Below are positions 32,060 through 42,734 of a DNA stretch of 64,000 bases, piece by piece; within the stretch, counting starts at the first letter, position 1, and every line of letters begins with the position of its first letter. The stretch is taken from positions 14,583,327 through 14,647,326 of the forward strand of contig OX463864.1 of NCBI GenBank assembly GCA_949825065.1. Direction: 5' to 3'. This DNA comes from Odontocerum albicorne. Its lineage: Eukaryota; Arthropoda; Insecta; Trichoptera; Odontoceridae. The notes beneath the pieces are model-generated. The model did no database searches, was not told the origin of the DNA, and saw only the letters and a program-made list of their open reading frames with translations. The position numbers and the translations under genes are program-made.

Positions 32060-32160
32060 AAGGTATTATGATGTACTGTCAATGTAACACCCAGAGAAAG
32101 CACAAGAAATACAGAAAGAAAAAGAACGTGTAAAATCGAAGACATCGCAAGATGGGGAAA

Positions 32161-33200
32161 TTAGAGAATGTGTTATTGACGGGATCATGTACAAAGAATT
32201 GATGAGACCCGGATATTCCTTATAGTTAGATAATATGTTATTGATGGGATCACGTACAAAGAATTGATGAGACCCGGGTACGCCTTATAGTTAAAAAATG
32301 TGTTATTGACGGGATAATGTACAAAGAATTGATGAGACCCGGATATTCCTTATAGTTAGATAATGTGTTATTGATGGGATCACGTACAAAGAATTGATGA
32401 GACCCGGATATTCCTTATAGTTAGATAATGTATTATTGACGGGATCACATACAAAGAATTGATTAGACCCGGGTACGCCTTATAGTTAAAAAATGTGTTA
32501 TTGACGGGATAATGTACAAAGAATTGATGAGACCCGGATATTCCTTATAGTTAGATAATGTGTTATTGATGGGATCACGTACAAATAATTGATGAGACCC
32601 GGATATTCCTTATAGTTAGAGAATGTATTATTGACGGGATCACATACAAAGAATTGATTAGACCCGGGTACGCCTTATAGTTAAAAAATGTGTTATTGAC
32701 GGGATCATGTACAAAGAATTGATGAGACCCGGATATTCCTTATAGTTAGATAATGTGTTATTGATGGGATCACGTACAAATAATTGATGAGACCCGGATA
32801 TTCCTTATAGTTAGATAATGTATTATTGACGGGATCACATACAAAGAATTGATTAGACCCGGGTACGCCTTATAGTTAAAAAATGTGTTATTGACGGGAT
32901 CATGTACAAAGAATTGATGAGACCCGGATATTCCTTATAGTTAGATAATGTGTTATTGATGGGATCACGTACAAAGAATTGATGAGACCCGGATATTCCT
33001 TATAGTTAGAGAATGTATTATTGACGGGATCACGTACAAAGAATTGATGAGACCCGGATATTCTTTATAGTTAGAGAATGTGTTATTGACGGGATCATGT
33101 ACAAAAAAATGATGAGACCCGGATATTCCTTATAGTTAGATAATGTGTTATTGACGGGATTACGTACAAAGAATTGATGAGACTCGTATATTCCTTAAAG
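32161..33200 (+). repeat. 65-bp array, exactly 16 units, with a 195-bp higher-order repeat
   Basis: Units start TTAGATAATGTGTTATTGAT (or TTAAAAAATG, TTAGAGAATG) and end with GATGAGACCCGGATATTCC and TTATAG. Total length is 1040 bp, 16 times 65. The TTAAAAAATG variant recurs at 32291, 32486, 32681 and 32876, each exactly 195 bp apart. Three unit types therefore alternate in a fixed order for four periods. Confidence 0.95.
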
Positions 33201-33589
33201 TTACCAGGGAGACCCCAAAAGAGATAGAGAGATAGATACCAGACAGTCCACATCCCAGGAATAATACAAAAAAAAAACGGCTCAAGAATCTACTGCAACA
33301 AGACGAATAATAATAATATAGCAATGTAATGATTTTTTCTCTAGCAATTAATAAACTGCAGGTCATCTCTCATATAATATATGTAAAGTAACATCACTCG
33401 ATAGGAAAAAAAATACAGAAAAACAGGATGGAAATAATCGGCGATCCGATTCCGGGCGCTATCCTTTGACCGGATCGAATCGAAATTGAAGCTGCAATTA
33501 GATTCAATTGTCTAGATTCCTCTACGCCAGCTCGCTAGTGCATTATTGTATTGTGCGAGGACAGGTAAAGCCAACACCTGGATCAGGGG
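33201..33589. other. Spacer, nothing recognised
   Basis: No gene or repeat match. 33430-33500 has a run of GATC/GATTC-type motifs without evident structure. Confidence 0.4.
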
Positions 33590-33885
33590 AACCCAACAAT
33601 TTGATATAATTCCAGTCCTGATATCGTGCTGTGCATTTGTGGTAAAATACTAGAACAATCTCTCACACCTAAATATCTTGATGACATTCTTGATCGGACG
33701 CTTTGCGACAGTGTGAAACGGAAGGTTAGATCTTGGAACGACCTGCTCAGAAAATTGACGAACTCATTTTGGGCAGCAAAGCCTTTGTGATCTCCGAATC
33801 TCGGGTCTGACTTTGTGCTATTCGGCAAGTTAATAAACTTGTTCTGGCTAGAACAGATCGAGTCCCGCTGGATACTCTGGTACAT
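33590..33885 (+). pseudogene. Non-LTR RT C-terminal relic, family 7
   Basis: One frame reads LEQSLTPKYLDDILDRTLCD, SVKRKVRSWNDLLRKLTNSF, WAAKPL and then decays. This matches the YLGxxLDRTLxxxxH...NLLRKLxxSxWGA pattern downstream of the RT palm in a common insect non-LTR group. The next part (ALCYSA, W.RSxH-like) is read in a second frame. Confidence 0.65.
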
Positions 33886-34084
33886 ATATCAGTTTATATC
33901 CGTAAACTTGCTTTTATACATAATTTTCTATCACTTCAGCAATACAAAATCTTAACGCATCAAAAATATGACACAATTATTGTAATAAAAAAAAAACTGG
34001 CATGGTTTCGGTTTCTTTATTTGTTTTTGTTATTTCGTTAATTTTTTGAAGCTTTTATATCTTAGTATAAATAAATCACTTAAA

Positions 34085-34800
34085 AGGTCAAATACAAGGG
34101 TAAACTCTTGAGCCTGAAACCAATAGGTTAAAAACAAAGTTAATGATAATAAAAGACCACAGTAATGAACTACTACCATATAAAGTGAATCATGGTTTTG
34201 AAGTGTTTACTGACTTTATTTACTCAGGTTCCAGTATTACCAACAGTGGAGGATGCAAGGCTGAGGGGAAAAGAAAAACTGTAAGAACAAAAAACGATGT
34301 CAAAGCTGGAAAAGATATGGAAGAGTAGAACTATCAGCAACACGAAGAAAATATGCCTAGTAAAGTTTCTCGTCTTCACAATATTTATATATGGCGCGGA
34401 GACTTGGACTCGGATACGTAGTATAGAAGAGACGTATCAGCAAGAGATGCATTTAAAATGTGGTGCTTGAGACGGATGTTACGAATTACAAAGACAAAAA
34501 GGCAAACTAACGCCTCCATTCTCGAAGAACTGAGGATCACCATTCGGCACATTGCTTGTGACCAAGGAGACAGACTGAAGAGGTTTGTGGTTACTGGAAG
34601 CGTGGAAGGACGACGCATAAGATAAAAAGTGCAAATGCGTTGGACTGACCTAGTGAAAGACGCAACAGGGCTACTACTCGTATGTTATTTATAACTGCTC
34701 CTCGAACCGTGGAGTGCAGAATTGGATGGAGATGAGTTTTCAGAGGCAATCATGGCAGTTAGAGTTGCTCAGTTATAAGCTACAAGACAGGATGATGATG
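34085..34800 (+). pseudogene. RTE-clade RT C-terminal relic ending in a TGA-repeat tail
   Basis: Recognisable in order: VFTDFIYSGSSITNSGGCKA, a decayed LYGAETWT-type segment, DAFKMWCLRRMLRITKTKRQ, TNASILEELRITIRH, GDRLKRFVVTGSVEGRR and MRWTDLVKDATG. This is the RTE signature set (FxYLGSxIT, AFEMWCxRRMLRI, NxSILxEL, VxGKVEGxR, RWxD). It ends near 34790 in GATGATGATGAAAG, the short trinucleotide tail RTE elements carry. Several stops. Confidence 0.8.
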
Positions 34801-34889
34801 AAAGTATAAATAATTTTGATTTTGGTATTTGGAAGCTGAAAGTTATCGAGACTTCTCGCCCATTTCATCCCAACTTTTTTGGTATACCT

Positions 34890-35210
34890 TGGCCCTAAAT
34901 TACGTATTATGTAATTTCAAAATATAGATAAAGACATAAAAACTATGGATTTTTTAGCGTGCACATATCTAGTTTAGACAGCATATCCTCAATTCTAGTG
35001 CATTTACTTAATTTAAAATAGTTCTCATGCCTTTATTCTGCACAATTTGAAGTTTCCTCAATTGAGGATCATTCACTCTGAAAAAGAACACTTTAACAAT
35101 AATTTTGAGTGATACTATTGTATAATTGCACAATTTGGTTGAATTTCGCCGAAATTTATGTTTAATTCTACTCAGAAGGTATCCTATCCTTGTCGCCAAC
35201 TTTTTAGTTA
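34890..35210 (-). pseudogene. Non-LTR RT C-terminal relic, family 8
   Basis: Minus strand: ATRIGYLLSRIKHKFRRNST, KLCNYTIVSLKIIVKVFFFR and VNDPQLRKLQIVQNKGMRTI. This is the pattern IGxLxRIxxKL...LYxTxVxPHxxYCxxVxxxxxxxxLxKLQxxQNKAMR of CR1-like and related C-termini. The final cysteine/histidine positions are lost. Confidence 0.65.
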
Positions 35211-35232
35211 AAAATTAAAAATTATAATAAAA

Positions 35233-35880
35233 CTAGCTGTAACCCGTGAAAAATCAAGGTATTTAAATTGATTCTAAGCTGAAAGGTTGACAAATAAAAA
35301 CTGTGAAAAAAGTTATAAGAACGAATGATTGTTTTAAAGTTTTAGTAGCCCGAAAAATCTGGATTGTTTAAAAACTCCATCGAAATTGAGGGATCTGATG
35401 TGGTTTATTTTCGTCTTCAAGAAGAACAGTTCCTTTATGGCAGCAATATTTGAATGTTTTGTCAGAAGATATCTCAGCTGCAAAATTAGGAGTACTCTCA
35501 TCTAGCAACAGTTAAGAGATTCAATTCTCTTCTCGTCAAATTTGTCGTGATGACAAACTTCAAGTTTTCTCTCAGAACGTTGACGAAATTCACACATTCG
35601 TTGTTCTTCTTCAGTAGAACCCACATTGGCTTTGTCTTCAGTCTTCTGCTGTTGTTGCACTGGTCAAAAATAACGCTATCATTGAACTTCCGTCGTGCGA
35701 TGTTCGTCGACTTCCTCTTCGGTTTCTTGTTGTTGTTGCACTTGTCGAAAATTTCGCATTTGCTGAGCATGTGGAATGCGACGATTATTGGCTTCCTCTG
35801 ATGTGTATCTCTCACGCTGTTGCTTCCGATACTTCCGCATATATTCAGCGAACTTTAATCTTCTTTCCTTTGGATCCATC
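35233..35880 (-). mobile_element. Helitron-like relic: N-terminal ORF piece joined to a 3' terminus
   Basis: On the minus strand a frame from 35879 encodes DPKERRLKFAEYMRKYRKQQ, then MRNFRQVQQQQETEEE, and after stops EEQRMCEFRQRSERKLEV. These basic R-x-x-R-Q repeats resemble the segment before the Rep domain in Helitron proteins. Downstream, the sequence ends TTTCACGGGTTACAGCTAG followed by T. The CTRR-then-T ending is the Helitron 3' signature, and the 52.3-kb copy shares it. Rep and helicase domains are absent, so the middle was deleted. Confidence 0.5.
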
Positions 35881-36450
35881 CCTTTTTAAAAAAAATTAAA
35901 CCGTGCGACAATAATTTACGTAGGTATTTGAAGACAAATATTTACAATACTAAAACGTAACTACGAGTATGACAACGCCATTTTTTTTCGGATGTAAGCA
36001 CAACCGATTAAATATGGTTTGATGATGGTGATGTCAAATGCTCATCCAGACTAATTATTATAAAATTCAATAAAGTGAAATGATGTTCTTTATCATTTTT
36101 CAGAACCGCTTCCTGTTTCCGTTTCCAGTCAAAAAAATCCCCTTTTTTATCCATTATACGGCCAAAACTTTCGTCTTTGTTTAATACCCCGATTTAGAAT
36201 TTGCCGAACTTTAGTGTATTTTTTATCAGTACGCAACCCTTTTCCATTCGAAACCAAAACCTTTTTATGCTGGGATATAAATTAATATTTGTTACCCATC
36301 ATCAGCTTTTTATCTTCATTCACACCATAATGCAATCTCTCTGTCCTGGTTAGTACTTATTAATATCAATCTTATTCAAGTAATTGAATTGGAATATAAG
36401 TAGTGAAAATAAGGAATCTAGATATACTTGTACATCAACCCAATAAACTA
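35881..36450. other. Spacer, nothing recognised
   Basis: AT-rich. The 5' end of the Helitron-like relic could lie here, but no TC start with matching sequence was identified. Confidence 0.4.
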
Positions 36451-36455
36451 TCCTC

Positions 36456-36700
36456 TTGAAACCATGGATTAATATAATAAGAATGACCAAGATGGAAGTG
36501 TCTGTCATGTGTCGTTTGCGGACGGACCCCTGCGTGGTGGCTAGTCATCTTTCCAGAATGGATGTTGTGGAGAATCCCGTCTGCGAGTGTGGACTGGATG
36601 ATGAAACTATAGACCATGTGTTTTACAGTTGTTCTCTGTGAGGTAGATTTGATTTACTAAAAGCCGTCTCGTTACCGCGGCCAATGAATATTGCGTTTAT
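36456..36700 (+). pseudogene. Non-LTR element C-terminal HCCH-type fragment, family 10
   Basis: Encodes VMCRLRTDPCVVASHLSRMD, VVENPVCECGLDDETIDHVF and YSCSL before a stop. The C-x-C...H-x3-x-C pattern (CECG, DHVFYSC) is the cysteine-histidine motif at the C-terminus of I/jockey/R1-like ORF2 proteins. About 60 codons are open, and the 3' side passes straight into the 32-bp array. Confidence 0.68.
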
Positions 36701-36706
36701 TCTTTC

Positions 36707-37113
36707 CTCGTGGAGCTTATCCACTGATTATGTGGAACTTATCCACATGTAGATTGATTCCTTGTAGAACTTATCCACATGTAGATTGATTCCTCGTAGA
36801 ACTTATCCACATGTAGATTGCTTCCTCGTAGAACTTATCCACATGTAGATTGATTCCTCGTAGAACTTATCCACATGAAGATTGATTCCTCGTAGAACTT
36901 ATCCACATGTAGATTGATTCCTCGTAGAACTTATCCACATGTAGATTGATTCCTCGTAGAACTTATCCACATGTAGATTGATTCCTCGTAGAACTTATCC
37001 ACATGTAGATTGATTCCTCGTAGAACTTATCCACATGTAGATTGATTCCTAGTAGAACTTATCCACATGTAGATTGATTCCTAGTAGAACTTATCCACAT
37101 GTAGATTGATTGT
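36707..37113 (+). repeat. 32-bp tandem array, about 12 units
   Basis: Units are CTTATCCACATGTAGATTGA and TTCCTCGTAGAA, nearly identical; single changes (GCTTCC, CATGAAG, CTAGTAG) mark individual units. Confidence 0.94.
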
Positions 37114-38164
37114 TAAATTTTTGAAGCTTAATCAGCTGAAACCTTAAATTGTCCAGAATTGTCATTTAAAAAAAATCAGTGTTATTATATTGACTCATAT
37201 AATTGCGTAAATAGTTGAATTTGATGGCACAAACTATCCTAATTTAGGTGGATTTCTTAAATAAACAAAAATAAGGACTATAGTTTGTCTCTGGAGTTGA
37301 GCAGCCCTGCATCAACATATGGAATGTTTTGATGTTGCAAAGCAACTTGCATCTCGTGCTACATGTGAGGACATGTGTTTCTTAAATTTTTAAGTTCTAT
37401 CCATTAAAATTCTCGATAAATCCAATTCTTCTTGTACATACTATTGTATAATATGTAAGCGTTGTTCCACTAATAACAAATCTAAGTAAAATTTTAATTT
37501 TACAATAATAAAATTAAAAATATCACGAAAAGACCTTCTGTAAAGTAGTATCAGAAGTCTCAGATTGATTTCTTCATTGTGAAGGAGGCTGGGTACAAAG
37601 AGCGAGAGCAAGGAGATCTCGGTTAATTTGGGCATATTGTGTTCATGATGGATGAGACGTATCGGGGCCGGTCGATACTCCGTTCTGAATGCGCGGTAAT
37701 ATTCAATTAGGGCGAATATATCCACTCGTCATGGGCACAAAGCATTCCATAATACGCGATCAGCAGTATGTTCTTGATAGTGTTTTTGAATTCGTTTATA
37801 TTTTAACTGTTGTAGGATCATTTTGGAAGTACGATGACTTTGCTAAACTGTGCAAATCGAGAATCGATCTGCAGTTACATGAATAAATTTAGCTTCACAC
37901 ATCTTCCTGAGAGCTATTCACTCTAGCTGCGTCTCCATCGTCTCTCGTGGACGGATGCCTGTCACGATGATGATAGACAGGAACATGTACATTTTCATCA
38001 TCTTGGTCTTGTCTCTGCTTTATGGTCTGGACCCTCTCGGAAACGGCCATCCAGTCTGTCAGAAATCTGTTCTCGCACATTCATTCTACCATCTTCCATA
38101 CACTAGTCTGGTCTGCACTCAAGTCTGTTCTACCATCACCGACACACGAATATTCAATAATTTT
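37114..38164. other. Spacer, nothing firm
   Basis: A minus-strand frame at 37441-37725 is open for 94 codons and a plus-strand piece near 37955-38266 for 103, but neither has a motif I recognise and both may be chance. Confidence 0.35.
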
Positions 38165-38350
38165 GACGATATCCATGACCTAGTTGGTAAGACGCCTGTT
38201 TCTAACTCGGAGGTTGCAAGTTCGATTCCCGCTGGAACCCAGTTTATTAAAATTAAAAGGTTCTAAGTCTAGTTTTCACTTAAGGCCTAATAAACTTCTT
38301 CATGGTTTATTGGAGGAGATTGCAACATTGTAATACTCCTATAAGCTCTT
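38165..38350 (+). mobile_element. SINE-A copy
   Basis: CATGACCTAGTTGGTAAGAC, then AAGTTCGATTCCCGCTGGAA, then TTGGAGGAGATTGCAACATT. The tail end is shortened. Confidence 0.8.
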
Positions 38351-38413
38351 ATGTGTAAAACATGATTCGTTTCGGCCGTTGCTATAGCTACCAGACGTAG
38401 TTTGTTGAATATT

Positions 38414-38496
38414 AGTGGGTTCGCGTCCCGAACTAAAGCGTCTTTGACGAGGGTTTGCTCTTTAAACGGCGCTGTATCAAGTTGTCGTTTTCATTT
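38414..38496 (+). repeat. SINE-C-type copy
   Basis: B-box-like GGGTTCGCGTCCCGAACTAA, then GAGGGTTTGCTCTTTAAACG and GCGCTGTATCAAGTTGTCG. Confidence 0.55.
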
Positions 38497-38884
38497 TGAC
38501 TGTGACAAAAGACTGACTAAATGAATTTATAATGTAAACAACTGCTGATGAAGTTACTTGGGCTAATTCATATAGCTAAAAAATATTTCATACAATAAGA
38601 AAAAAATAAATGATGTAATCAACTCAATGTTTAAATGCCATAGTTAATAATCAATCGACTCAATTATAATCAGTCAACTCAATGTTACAACGTCGTAGTT
38701 AATAATCAATCAACTCAATGTTTCAATGTCGTACTTTAATTGATTGTTTATTTATATAGTGAAAAAATAGTTATTAATCTAATTTTAACCTGACTAACTA
38801 TAATATTCGTAACATTTATACATTTTTTTTTATCCACTTTGCACGGATTTCTCCTGTTACACAAAGAGGGTCTGCTTCTAGCGT
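38497..38884. repeat. Short direct repeats in AT-rich DNA
   Basis: Near 38620-38740 the phrase AATCAATCAACTCAATGTT with CGTAGTTAATA variants recurs about three times at about 45-bp spacing. The rest is AT-rich spacer. Confidence 0.55.
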
Positions 38885-39302
38885 TAGCTTATTCGTTAGG
38901 AAGAATATCAGCCAGGATTCTTCTCATACTGCTAGACGGTACCGAGAATATATCAACCGTGTCATTCAGTTGGTTCAATATCTCTATACCACGCGTGACT
39001 GAGTGTTTAGCCATGATATTCGTCCTGTAAGTTGGTATGTAGAACAGAGACTTAGTGCTTCTAGAACGCGGGACAGTTACAGCAACCTTGGAAAACCTTA
39101 AGTAGGAATATCGCAATGGATTCTTGCCTTCTTGTTTCGAGGCTTCTATAGTTACACACCGTGAGAAGTTCGACATGGTGAGCATATTTTGGGTAATCGC
39201 CCTCTGTTCTGTACCATAGATATCTGTACCACAGAATTCTATAACATAGAGCTTATATATACATTTTTTTACTTCTAATATACTTAAATGAATCCTACAC
39301 AT
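38885..39302 (-). pseudogene. Non-LTR RT C-terminal relic, family 9 (open frame)
   Basis: The minus-strand frame is open for 137 codons and contains NPLRYSYLRFSKVAVTVPRS, RSTKSLFYIPTYRTNIMAKH and RGIEILNQLNDTVDIFSV. The VTVPRSRT...IxxxNxLxDxxDIF pattern resembles the last part of CR1-like and related reverse transcriptases, where a PRxRT stretch is followed by an LWNxLP-like segment. Uninterrupted, but far too short to be functional. Confidence 0.55.
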
Positions 39303-39465
39303 AATAAAGAAAACCTAAATAAAAGGAAAAGTCAGAATGCTCTCGGATTTTAGAATAATATATTAGAACCGATTTATGAATAATATATAAAATAGCTATT
39401 TATTTTTTTATAAAATAAATAAAAGACTCATTTTTTATTTTGTATTCACCACTGTTTTATTTAAG

Positions 39466-39504
39466 TTCACTACCGGTTTCAAACTCCGTCTTCCTCGTCA
39501 GGTG
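39466..39504 (-). ncRNA. Hammerhead-like motif, decayed stem II (Penelope-type tail)
   Basis: Minus strand: stem-I strand CAC, core CTGACGA, then GGAAGAC, loop GGAG, TTT, then GAAAC, palindromic ACCGGT, A, and stem-I strand GTG. Stem II has lost its 3' half relative to 40548 and 44498. See findings. Confidence 0.45.
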
Positions 39505-39639
39505 GAGATGAAGTAAATGATGTCTAAACATTTTTTCTAATTGTAATAGGTACAGAAAATGGGGAGGGGAGTAGGAAGCCGTCAAAAGGGTGGTTTTTGA
39601 ACCGGAAACATATTTTGCAGAGGATTATTATTGAAATTA

Positions 39640-39960
39640 ACTTGATTGTTTTTATTTATTTACTTTACACGTGACAAGAAATATACACAATTTGCGAAAA
39701 ACAACAGGTAATTTGAGGTGCATGGCCGCGCAGTAACGCACTGGACTTCCGTGCGGAAGGGCGTCGGTTCGAACCCCGTGCAGTGCTACTCCCCTCGAAC
39801 GACACAGGCACTTTTTCCGCCTAGTGTTCGAGAGTATAAGGATACATATGACTTCGGTCATATCTATTCATAAAAAATTGGACACACTATTTTAATGGAT
39901 CTGGGTGTGTAACCTTTCATTTGTCGTTGCTTTTCATTTTTTAAATGTTAAGACTTAATT
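39640..39960 (-). mobile_element. LINE family-4 3' UTR, interrupted by SINE-B
   Basis: 39640-39714 and 39879-39960 match the 3' UTR at 62803-62930 (GACAAGAAATAT, TTGCGAAAAACAACAG; then TTTTAATGGATCTGGGT, CTTTCATTTGTCG). The intervening SINE-B copy lies in the opposite orientation. Confidence 0.75.
39715..39878 (+). mobile_element. SINE-B copy, near full length, nested in a LINE tail
   Basis: Head GAGGTGCATGGCCGCGCAGT, B-box GGTTCGAACCCCGTGC, body GACACAGGCACTTTTTCCGC, end ACTTCGGTCATATCTATTC. The best copy of this family in the window. Confidence 0.88.
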
Positions 39961-40054
39961 TAACGCGTTTTTTCTCCTGTACTTATAAAATGTTAGGCAC
40001 AGTTAATGGGTTGACGAGTTATTGAGACAATTTTGAAAGCTATGATGCGAAGGT

Positions 40055-40131
40055 ACGTTAGCTTAGTCGGTAAAGCCACTATCTAGAGAATATGTGATCG
40101 TCAGTTCGAGTATGACACGTGCTGTAAAGTA
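40055..40131 (+). repeat. tRNA-like SINE head of another type, cut by a MITE
   Basis: A-box-like GTTAGCTTAGTCGGTAAAGC and B-box-like GTCAGTTCGAGTATGACAC. The downstream body is replaced by the MITE starting at 40132. A single example, so the family is not established. Confidence 0.4.
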
Positions 40132-40291
40132 CCCGGCGGTAAGTAATACACATCGGGCTTAAGAAAGAGACTGTCGCTTTGTATAGCGTCGGTTCTGTCG
40201 CACGATGCGCTAATAGTCCGTGCGACAGAGACGATGCTCTACAAAGCAACATTCGCTTTCTTAAGCCCGATGTGTATTACTTACCACCGGG
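40132..40291. mobile_element. MITE copy, 160 bp, TA duplication
   Basis: Same terminal repeat as 14387 (CCCGGCGGTAAGTAATACAC; right end ...TTACCACCGGG), flanked by TA on both sides. The interior keeps TTGTATAGCGTCGGTTCTGT and its imperfect complement. Shorter than the 225-bp copy. Confidence 0.85.
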
Positions 40292-40547
40292 TACCGTACC
40301 TTTTAATATATTTCCTATTTAGCGTTTTGCACTCTGTATTGTTTTCTCCAAGCCCATATAACAAATATATTAACATTTAAGCACGGTTTAGTGTTCAAAA
40401 AATAAAATAGAAAATCAACATTTATGCACGGTTACATTTAAGCACGGTTTATTAACATTTAAGCACGGTTTAGTGTTCAAAAAATAAAATAGAAAATCAA
40501 ATAAAAATTAGAAAAATATATATATATAAGACTTAATTTAGTTCAAC

Positions 40548-40590
40548 TTCACCTAAAGAGGAAGACGGAGGTCTTTGAAACCGGTAGTGT
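40548..40590 (+). ncRNA. Hammerhead-like motif (Penelope-type tail) at the edge of the 30-bp array
   Basis: Stem-I strand CAC, core CTAAAGA (one change from the consensus), stem II GAAGAC / GTCTTT around GGAG, then GAAAC, palindromic ACCGGT, A, and GTG closing stem I. Confidence 0.55.
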
Positions 40591-40640
40591 ACCCAAATTA
40601 AACAGCGGTAAATACAGCAATGTCTGAGAGATATTTTTTT

Positions 40641-41510
40641 CGGAGAGGAGTAAACCTTTGAAGTCGATTTCGGAGAGGAGTAAACCTTTGTAGTCGATTT
40701 CGGAGAGGAGTAAACCTTTGAAGTCGATTTCGGAGAGGAGTAAACCTTTGTAGTCGATTTCGGAGAGGAGTAAACCTTTGAAGTCGATTTCGGAGAGGAG
40801 TAAACCTTTGTAGTCGATTTCGGAGAGGAGTAAACCTTTGAAGTCGATTTCGGAGAGGAGTAAACCTTTGTAGTCGATTTCGGAGAGGAGTAAACCTTTG
40901 AAGTCGATTTCGGAGAGGAGTAAACCTTTGAAGTCGATTTCGGAGAGGAGTAAACCTTTGAAGTCGATTTCGGAGAGGAGTAAACCTTTGAAGTCGATTT
41001 CGGAGAGGAGTAAACCTTTGAAGTCGATTTCGGAGAGGAGTAAACCTTTGAAGTCGATTTCGGAGAGGAGTAAACCTTTGAAGTCGATTTCGGAGAGGAG
41101 TAAGCCTTTGAAGTCGATTTCGGAGAGGAGTAAACCTTTGAAGTCGATTTCGGAGAGGAGTAAACCTTTGTAGTCGATTTCGGAGAGGAGTAAGCCTTTG
41201 AAGTCGATTTCGGAGAGGAGTAAACCTTTGAAGTCGATTTCGGAGAGGAGTAAACCTTTGAAGTCGATTTCGGAGAGGAGTAAACCTTTGAAGTCGATTT
41301 CGGAGAGGAGTAAACCTTTGAAGTCGATTTCGGAGAGGAGTAAACCTTTGAAGTCGATTTCGGAGAGGAGTAAACCTTTGAAGTCGATTTCGGAGAGGAG
41401 TAAACCTTTGAAGTCGATTTCGGAGAGGAGTAAGCCTTTGAAGTCGATTTCGGAGAGGAGTAAACCTTTGAAGTCGATTTCGGAGAGGAGTAAACCTTTG
41501 AAGTCGATTT
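40641..41510 (+). repeat. 30-bp tandem array, exactly 29 units
   Basis: Units are CGGAGAGGAGTAAACCTTTG and AAGTCGATTT. In the left part TAG and AAG variants alternate for eight units (a 60-bp period), then AAG dominates; three units carry TAAGCC. Because 30 is a multiple of three and no frame of the unit used here has a stop, long open frames exist on both strands. The minus frame 40549-41667 is open for 372 codons with a repeating EIDFKGLLLS. I do not annotate it as a host gene. Confidence 0.96.
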
Positions 41511-41539
41511 CGTCTTCGTCGTATAAATTGATTATTCCA

Positions 41540-41805
41540 AATTGACTAATATTAAAATCCGGAAGGTGTCCTATTTGGGTCATGTACTTAGAGGAGCAAA
41601 GTACAAATTTCTGCACCCGATCATCCAAGGCAAAATAGAAGGTCGAAGAGATGTTGGCAGGAGGCAAATCTTATGCCTACGCTATATACGTAATTGGACT
41701 GGCATAAGGTGCGTTGGGGATCTTTTTCGGGCTGCCGGGGACAAACATGTTTACTCTAAGGTGATATTTAATGTTGGGGGAACCTGACATGACACTTGGA
41801 AGAAG
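41540..41805 (+). pseudogene. Non-LTR RT C-terminus, family 2
   Basis: Open for about 80 codons: NIKIRKVSYLGHVLRGAKYK, LHPIIQGKIEGRRDVGRRQI, RNWTGIRCVGDLFRAAGDKH and VIFNVGGT, then the stop and the 3' end GACATGACACTTGGAAGAAG. It starts directly after the 30-bp array. Confidence 0.78.
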
Positions 41806-42574
41806 AAATCGATCCAATGGGGCAAGATATTATTATATTTTTTTATATCAACGCTCAAACTTATGATACAAAAGAATAAAAAAACTAGATTCAATAAATA
41901 TGTGTTTTATTTATTTTATTAAAAATGTATTGATTTAAATTTTATAGACGCCTGAGATGCTTACGATGGTCTTAAACGATCACGCGACGAACGAGTCAAT
42001 TATTTCGTCTCAGTATTCGCATTACAAGAAGAAAAAAATGCAGACCAAATGATTTATACGGCCAACAGTAAAGGTTACAGACCGCGCGTTTTTTTCTACA
42101 ATGGTAGCCCGATTACGTTAGGTTAGATTAATATGGGAAAATTACACTATTAAATTTAATTAGTAGTCGAAAACGCAGTCGGCCATTTTAAATGGCATGT
42201 TACATATTGAGAGACAGGGCATGGATTAGAACAGGCCTGTCAAACTCTTTTATGCACGCGGTCCGGCACCAAGAGTTATGGATGTAACGGCCTGACGGAC
42301 GTTTTGATTGCTGGGTTCGCATGCTTAGGTGTATTTTTTTCCAGTCTTTTACCCAGACTTCCTGTACGCTTCAAAAAATATATATATTCGACAGAAATTC
42401 CCCTATTTTGAACATCGGATTATACGAGGTTGATGTTATAAATGGGTTATATTTTTATAAATCTGCATGACGACGCTGGTTATTTTTTAAAATAAATATT
42501 GTATACGCTCCCTGAACAGACTTATTTTGCAATTACTATAAATTTGTCTATTTATTGGTTGAACACTTCGCTGT
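41806..42574. other. Spacer, nothing firm
   Basis: 42232-42290 (CAGGCCTGTCAAACTCTTTT, then GCGGTCCGGC) resembles a hAT-type terminal region, but no matching opposite end was found. The rest is AT-rich. Confidence 0.4.
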
Positions 42575-42640
42575 TAAACAATTTGGCGGTCTCATTGCTA
42601 GTCGGCAATCTATTCCAACTAACCAGACTAAAGTATATGA
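42575..42640 (-). repeat. LINE family-3/SINE-A tail fragment
   Basis: The complement reads TTTAGTCTGGTTAGTTGGAA, TAGATTGCCGACTAGCAATG, AGACCGCCAAATTGT, a decayed form of the shared tail. Confidence 0.6.
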
Positions 42641-42734
42641 AGAAAGTTACACACCAACAAACCAAATATATAGTAAAAAATGTGAGAGGAGGACATGGCA
42701 AGAAAAATACCGAAGAAAGTATGTTTGGATCAAG

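Noticed and set aside
32161..33200. Regular repeats resembling a CRISPR array
   Set aside because: Units are contiguous and vary throughout, with no constant repeat plus unique spacer pattern, no cas genes, and a eukaryotic setting. The same applies to the other arrays.
36707..37113. TTATCCACA repeated about 12 times, identical to the bacterial DnaA box
   Set aside because: It is part of a 32-bp eukaryotic minisatellite unit. Nothing else in the window is bacterial, and the boxes are spaced only by the array period.
37441..37725. 94-codon minus-strand frame as a gene
   Set aside because: No motif recognised; hydrophobic and basic runs are compatible with chance translation of AT-rich DNA.
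40549..41667. 372-codon open frame encoding a decapeptide-repeat protein
   Set aside because: The 30-bp unit is a multiple of three without stops, so several frames on both strands are open across the array. The ends fall in other elements (a hammerhead-like tail and a family-2 LINE relic). It is treated as an array, not a gene.
42232..42290. hAT-type terminal repeat
   Set aside because: CAGGCCTGTCAAACTC is suggestive, but I found no complementary end or 8-bp duplication within reach.
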